The translations under genes were made by a program, and so were the position numbers. Below, piece after piece: positions 32,779 to 36,590 of a DNA stretch of 36,590 bases. Positions within the stretch are counted from its first letter, which is position 1. Each line of letters begins with the position of its first letter. The notes beneath the pieces are model-generated. The model saw only the letters and a program-made list of their open reading frames with translations. It ran no database searches and had not been told where the DNA came from. Source of the stretch: Bacillota bacterium (GTDB taxonomy: Bacteria; Bacillota; Sulfobacillia; JAJYWN01; JAJZPE01); assembly GCA_021811325.1 (NCBI GenBank), contig JAJZPE010000012.1, forward strand, positions 1 through 36,590, given 5' to 3'.

Positions 32779-34656
32779 TCAGCGCGGGGTCGACGGGTTC
32801 TGGCGATAAGCCGGCCCGGGCTCAGCCGGAGCGGGCGACACCGGCGCCACGGGCGGGGCGGGCGGGGCGATGTGGAAGTACTGCTGATAGACCGCCTTGG
32901 CGACGGGACCCGCCGAATTCGACCCGTGGCCGGCGTTCTCGATGACCACCGCCACGGCGATCTCAGGGTCGTCGAACGGCGCGAAGGAGACGTACCAACC
33001 GTGCGTCTCCTGACCGCGCCCGTTCTCGGCGGAACCGGTCTTGCCGGCGGTCTTTATCGGGAAGCCGGCGAAGAGCCAGGAGGCCGTGCCCTCGGGACCT
33101 ATGTTCACCTCGAGCATGCCCTGGCGCACGATGTTCCAGGTCTCCGGGGAGGCCTGGACGCGTCCGACCTCCTGCGGCCGGTTCTCGAAGACGATCTTCC
33201 CGTCGGGCTGAACGATCTGCTTGACCACGTAAGGCCGGTACCTGATGCCGCCATCGGCGACCTCGGCGATGTAGGCGGCCATCTGGATCGGAGTGAGGGC
33301 CGTGAAGCCCTGGCCGATGGCCGCGCTGTCCTGATCGGCGAGGTACCAGTGCGGGTCACGGTTGTTCTTGACCGAATCCGGCCCGGCCACCGTACCGGCC
33401 GCCTCCCCGGGGAGGTCGATGCCGGTCTTCGAGCCGAGGCCGAACTTCACCGCCCAATCGTGCAGCAGATACTGGCCTTTGCGATAGAGCCGCGTGCCCA
33501 TCTCGTAGAAGTAGACGTTGCAGGAGACCTCGAAGGCGCGATAGATGTCAACCAGCCCGTGCCCCGCCGGCACCCAGCACTTCTGCTTGGTCGGCGCATA
33601 GACACCGGTATCGAAGACGGTGTCCTTCGTCGTCGTCAGGCCCTCCTCGAGGGCGGCCACGGCGGTGACCATCTTGAAAGTCGAACCCGGCGGATACTGT
33701 CCGGAAATGGCCCAGTTGTAAAGGGCCTTCTTCTCCAGGATCTCCTTGTACTGCTGCTGGCTGATGCCGGAGGCGAAGAGGTTCGGGTCGTAGGCCGGCC
33801 GGTTCGCCAGGGCCAGGACCTCGCCGGTCTTGACGTTGAGGACCACCGCCGCGCCCACGCCCGTCTGGGCCCTACCCTGCTTCTGCAGGGCGGCGATGGC
33901 GTCGTCGAGGGCCTTCTCGGTCACTTTCTGGAGTTCGGCGTCGATGGTCAGGATGACGTTGTCGCCCGGCTGCGGGTCGATCTGACCAAGGGTGGTGATG
34001 GCCCGCCCACGGGCGTCGACCTCGACCAGCCGGCCGCCGTCGACCCCGCGCACATAGCGGTCGAGGGTGTTCTCCAGGCCGGACTGGCCGACGATGTCGC
34101 CCGGCTGATAGATATTGTCTTTGTTGTTGGCCATCTGCTCCGCGCTGACCTCGCCGACGTAGCCCATGACGTTGGCGGCCAGTTGGCCGTTCAGGTAGTC
34201 GCGGATGGGTTGGACGTCGACGACCACGCCGGGTAGCTCACTCTTCAATTCCTCGAGGCGGGTGTGTTCCTCGGGAGTCAGGTTGGTCTTCAGGCGGACC
34301 GGTTCGAACGGCCGCCCCGCCTGGGCCGCGACCTTCTTCCTAATCTCGTCCGGGGTCATCCCGATGATGCCCGCCAGGCGGTCGATGACCTCGTCCGGCT
34401 GGGACAACCCGGCCGGGGTGATGGAGACGGCGAAGGCCGGGCGGTTGGTGGCCAGCACCGCGCCGTAACGGTCGTAGAGGATCCCCCGCGGGGCCTCGAT
34501 GGGCAGCCGGCGGATGCGGTTGCCCTCGGCCAGCTTCTCGTAGTGGTTCCCCTGGACGAGCTGCATGTAGGCCAGGCGCCCGCCGAGGACGACGAACACC
34601 AGCAGCACGGTCACGGAGAACAGGTTGACCCGCTTCTCGAGCTCGCGGGAGATCAT
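32779..34656 (-). CDS. mrdA: penicillin-binding protein 2 (class B transpeptidase)
   Basis: PBP2 crosslinks peptidoglycan during elongation with RodA and MreBCD. The 625 residues carry one N-terminal helix (LFSVTVLLVFVVLGGRLAYM), a pedestal domain with APRGILYDRYG, and the transpeptidase domain with SxxK as PPGSTFKM, SxN as VSCNVYF, and KTG as AGKTGSAE. It ends in a Pro/Ala-rich tail. GGAGGA precedes the ATG at 34656 by six to seven bases. It is 46 bases after mreD and is the last gene before the terminator. Confidence 0.97.
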   Translation of the reverse strand: MISRELEKRVNLFSVTVLLVFVVLGGRLAYMQLVQGNHYEKLAEGNRIRRLPIEAPRGILYDRYGAVLATNRPAFAVSITPAGLSQPDEVIDRLAGIIGMTPDEIRKKVAAQAGRPFEPVRLKTNLTPEEHTRLEELKSELPGVVVDVQPIRDYLNGQLAANVMGYVGEVSAEQMANNKDNIYQPGDIVGQSGLENTLDRYVRGVDGGRLVEVDARGRAITTLGQIDPQPGDNVILTIDAELQKVTEKALDDAIAALQKQGRAQTGVGAAVVLNVKTGEVLALANRPAYDPNLFASGISQQQYKEILEKKALYNWAISGQYPPGSTFKMVTAVAALEEGLTTTKDTVFDTGVYAPTKQKCWVPAGHGLVDIYRAFEVSCNVYFYEMGTRLYRKGQYLLHDWAVKFGLGSKTGIDLPGEAAGTVAGPDSVKNNRDPHWYLADQDSAAIGQGFTALTPIQMAAYIAEVADGGIRYRPYVVKQIVQPDGKIVFENRPQEVGRVQASPETWNIVRQGMLEVNIGPEGTASWLFAGFPIKTAGKTGSAENGRGQETHGWYVSFAPFDDPEIAVAVVIENAGHGSNSAGPVAKAVYQQYFHIAPPAPPVAPVSPAPAEPGPAYRQNPSTPR

Positions 34657-34702
34657 GGTGGCTCCTCCAGTTTCGGACCCCTCAGAACGGAGAAGGCCCC
34701 CG

Positions 34703-35215
34703 CTAGGCGCGGGCGGCCGTCCCTTTGTCGGTCTCGGTCTTCAGCCGGCGCAGCGGCCGGTAGAGCACCGGTGCGACGATGGCGTTGTAGATGGCGGCGG
34801 GCCCGATGATGTGGACGAACGAGCGTCCGAAGCCGGGCGCGGCGCCGAAGAGTTTCAGGATGAGGAACAGCAGCGTCTCACTGACCACCGTGGCCACGAA
34901 GCTCGTGGCCATCGGGACGAGGAAAGGCTCCTTGTACACCCGCCGTTCCACCAGACCGGCCAGGTACCCGGCGAGCATCCTCGTCAGGCCGAAGAGCCCG
35001 ATGAAGCGGCCGGTGAAGAGGTCCTCCAGGAGCCCGCCGAAGAGCCCGCCGGCGGCCCCCTGGACCGGCCCGTAGAGCAGGCCGACGAGGACGATCAGGA
35101 CGAGGGTGATGTCGGGCTTGACCCAGTCGATGGCGAAATAGGGGATGACCGTCGACTGCAGGACCACGGCGACCAGGAGGGCCAGGGGCAACACCCAGAA
35201 GCGCGCGTGCTTCAC
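34703..35215 (-). CDS. mreD: rod-shape-determining membrane protein MreD
   Basis: MreD is a membrane partner of MreC in the elongation complex. The 170 residues, five to six helices, include LPLALLVAVVLQSTVIPYF, DITLVLIVLVGLLYGP and GLFGGLLEDLFTGRFIGLF, normal for the family. The GTG at 35215 overlaps the mreC stop by four bases (GTGA), with GGTGGGGGG upstream, so translation is coupled. Confidence 0.94.
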   Translation of the reverse strand: MKHARFWVLPLALLVAVVLQSTVIPYFAIDWVKPDITLVLIVLVGLLYGPVQGAAGGLFGGLLEDLFTGRFIGLFGLTRMLAGYLAGLVERRVYKEPFLVPMATSFVATVVSETLLFLILKLFGAAPGFGRSFVHIIGPAAIYNAIVAPVLYRPLRRLKTETDKGTAARA

Positions 35216-36054
35216 GGCCCCCCACCGGCCTTCGGCAGCGAGGTTATCACCAGGACGTCTTCGAGGTGCTGGAAGTCGGCCGACGGCTTGACCTCGGCGT
35301 ACTGCACGAGCCCGAACTCGGCCGGCTCGACCTTGGTCACCCGCCCGATGGGGACACCCGCGGGGAAGACCCCGCCCAGCCCGGACGAGATGATGTCGTC
35401 ACCCACCTCGATCTTGGCGTCCCGGAAGAAGAACTTGATCCTGAGGCTGCCGGTCACCCCGGCCTGGCCCAGGACCACGCCCGTGTCCCGGGTCCGCTGG
35501 ACGAGGCCGCCGGCGCCGCTCTCCGGGTCGAGGAGGAGGAGCACGGTGGCCGTTGTGTCGGTCACCTTGGTGATCTTCCCGACGAGCCCGCTGGGGGTGA
35601 TGACGGGCATGTCCCGGTCCAGCCCGGCGGCCCGCCCCTGGTCCAGGACGACCAGCGAGAACCAGCTGTCCGGGTTGCGGGCGATGACCCTGGCGGCGAC
35701 CGTCGGGTAGGCGGCCGCCGTCTTGAAGTCCAAGAGCGCCTTGAGCCGCTCGTTCTCCGCCCGGTACTCCTGGAGCTGGACGCGGAGCTGCTCATAGTCG
35801 GACAGGGTCTGCTTCAGGCGGTGGTTCTCGGCCCGGATCAACCGCAACTCGCCGAGGCCGATGGCCCAACCACGGATGCCGTGGGCCAGCCCATAACTCC
35901 ACCGCTGCACCGGAGCCATGATCTCGGCCGTCTTCTGCTCGATATAGGCCAGGTGGTGCCGTTCCTGGCTGGTCAGGTTCATCAGCACAACCAGGACGAC
36001 GACCACCCCGGCGGCCGCGATCAGCCTGGCGTTGCGCCGGAAGAAGCGGGCCAA
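35212..36054 (-). CDS. mreC: rod-shape-determining protein MreC
   Basis: MreC is a bitopic protein that activates the elongation synthase complex from the outside. The 280 residues have one N-terminal helix (LIAAAGVVVVLVVLMNL), a coiled coil (about 68-108, RLIRAENHRLKQTLSDYEQL), and two beta domains (ARVIARNPDSWFSLVVLDQG, GLVGKITKVTDTTATVLLLL, DDIISSGLGGVFPAGVPIG). The start is TTG at 36054 with GGGGGA about ten bases upstream. It follows mreB by 27 bases. Confidence 0.94.
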   Translation of the reverse strand: MARFFRRNARLIAAAGVVVVLVVLMNLTSQERHHLAYIEQKTAEIMAPVQRWSYGLAHGIRGWAIGLGELRLIRAENHRLKQTLSDYEQLRVQLQEYRAENERLKALLDFKTAAAYPTVAARVIARNPDSWFSLVVLDQGRAAGLDRDMPVITPSGLVGKITKVTDTTATVLLLLDPESGAGGLVQRTRDTGVVLGQAGVTGSLRIKFFFRDAKIEVGDDIISSGLGGVFPAGVPIGRVTKVEPAEFGLVQYAEVKPSADFQHLEDVLVITSLPKAGGGP

Positions 36055-36081
36055 ATGAATCAGTCCCCCGTGGTCCCTTGA

Positions 36082-36590
36082 TCAGCTGGCTTTCCTCGTC
36101 GTGATCAGGATCCGTCGGAGGGTTTCAATCTCTTCCAGGACTTTCCCTGCCCCGCGGACCACCCCGAGGAGGGGTTCGTCCGAAACGTGGACAGGCATAC
36201 CGGTCTCCTTGGAGACGAGGTTGTCGAAGCCCTTCAGCAAGGACCCGCCGCCGGTCATGAAGATGCCCCGGTCCATGATATCCGAGGCCAGCTCGGGCGG
36301 GGTCCGCTCGAGGGTGACCTTGATCGCCTCGACAATCGAATCGATGGGCTCCTGGAGGGCCTTCTGGACCTCGTCGGAGGAGATCTTCAGGGTCCGCGGC
36401 AACCCGGTGACCAGGTCGCGCCCGCGGACCTCGGCCTCGTCCTTCTGGTGGGCCGGATAGGCCGAGCCGACCTTCATCTTCACTTCCTCCGCCGTCCGTT
36501 CCCCGATGAGCAGGTTGTAGTTGCGCTTGACGTAGTTGACGATGGCCTCGTCCATCTCGTCGCCGGCGACGCGGATCGACCGGCTGGTGA
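36082..36590 (-). CDS. mreB: actin-like rod-shape protein MreB, C-terminal part only
   Basis: MreB filaments direct lateral wall synthesis. The gene enters from the right edge, and about 169 C-terminal residues are visible. They begin TSRSIRVAGDEMDEAIVNYV, and continue with YNLLIGERTAEEVK, the region GSAYPAHQK, TGLPRTLKISSDEV, ELASDIMDRGIFMTGGGSLLKG (quoted in part) and the end VLEEIETLRRILI. It has the normal MreB order and length. The frame is open to the window edge, so the start lies outside. Confidence 0.97.
   Translation of the reverse strand, partial: TSRSIRVAGDEMDEAIVNYVKRNYNLLIGERTAEEVKMKVGSAYPAHQKDEAEVRGRDLVTGLPRTLKISSDEVQKALQEPIDSIVEAIKVTLERTPPELASDIMDRGIFMTGGGSLLKGFDNLVSKETGMPVHVSDEPLLGVVRGAGKVLEEIETLRRILITTRKAS

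Overview
This is a high-GC, protein-dense stretch of chromosome from an endospore-forming member of the Bacillota (Firmicutes). Signs of this are SpoIVFA/SpoIVFB, a Spo0B-like protein between rpmA and obg, a tRNA-responsive T-box leader on leuS, ribosomal protein L27 with the cleavable N-terminus of this phylum, and its protease Prp. The GC content, the presence of MinE and an RNase G point to a high-GC deep lineage (Symbiobacterium-, Thermaerobacter- or Moorella-like) rather than Bacillus. I cannot name the genus.

Layout: bases 3-1910 (+) hold acetyl-CoA synthetase, lacking only its first residues. Bases 1963-18900 (-) are the conserved Firmicutes block, in transcription order: spoIVFA-spoIVFB, radical SAM protein-DUF2344 protein-rng, rplU-prp-rpmA, spo0B-like-obgE, nadD, an RRM RNA-binding protein, LCP-rsfS, tRNA-Ala/leuS, comEA. 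Bases 29331-36590 (-) are the shape and division block: mreB-mreC-mreD-mrdA, then minC-minD-minE-rodA. These two blocks are often adjacent in Firmicutes. Here about 10 kb of accessory genes lies between them (19028-29201): an M1 peptidase, a PepT-like peptidase, an amino-acid permease, a 35-residue zinc/rubredoxin-like protein, and a respiratory cluster.

The respiratory cluster contains a divergent 12-helix heme-copper oxidase/NO-reductase-like protein translationally coupled to a secreted FGE-fold (NirV-like) protein, a 7-helix membrane protein, a Crp/Fnr regulator with an N-terminal CxxC, and a heme O synthase (CtaB). The oxidase-like operon and ctaB each carry a TTGAC-N4-GTCAA palindrome centred about 41-43 bases upstream of the start site predicted from a -10 box. 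That is the class II activator position, so the Crp/Fnr protein encoded between them probably controls both. By eye, the oxidase-like protein keeps the heme histidines but has Ala-His in place of the paired His-His of helix VII. It has neither the usual Tyr nor the NOR glutamates.

The most unusual feature is the leuS leader (about 5310-5683, -). It is a T-box with a recognisable Stem I and a CUC (Leu) specifier. A complete tRNA-Ala(GGC) gene sits inside it, between the Stem II region and the antiterminator, enclosed by a perfect 8-bp inverted repeat where Stem III should be. One consensus promoter would transcribe riboswitch, tRNA and leuS as a single RNA.
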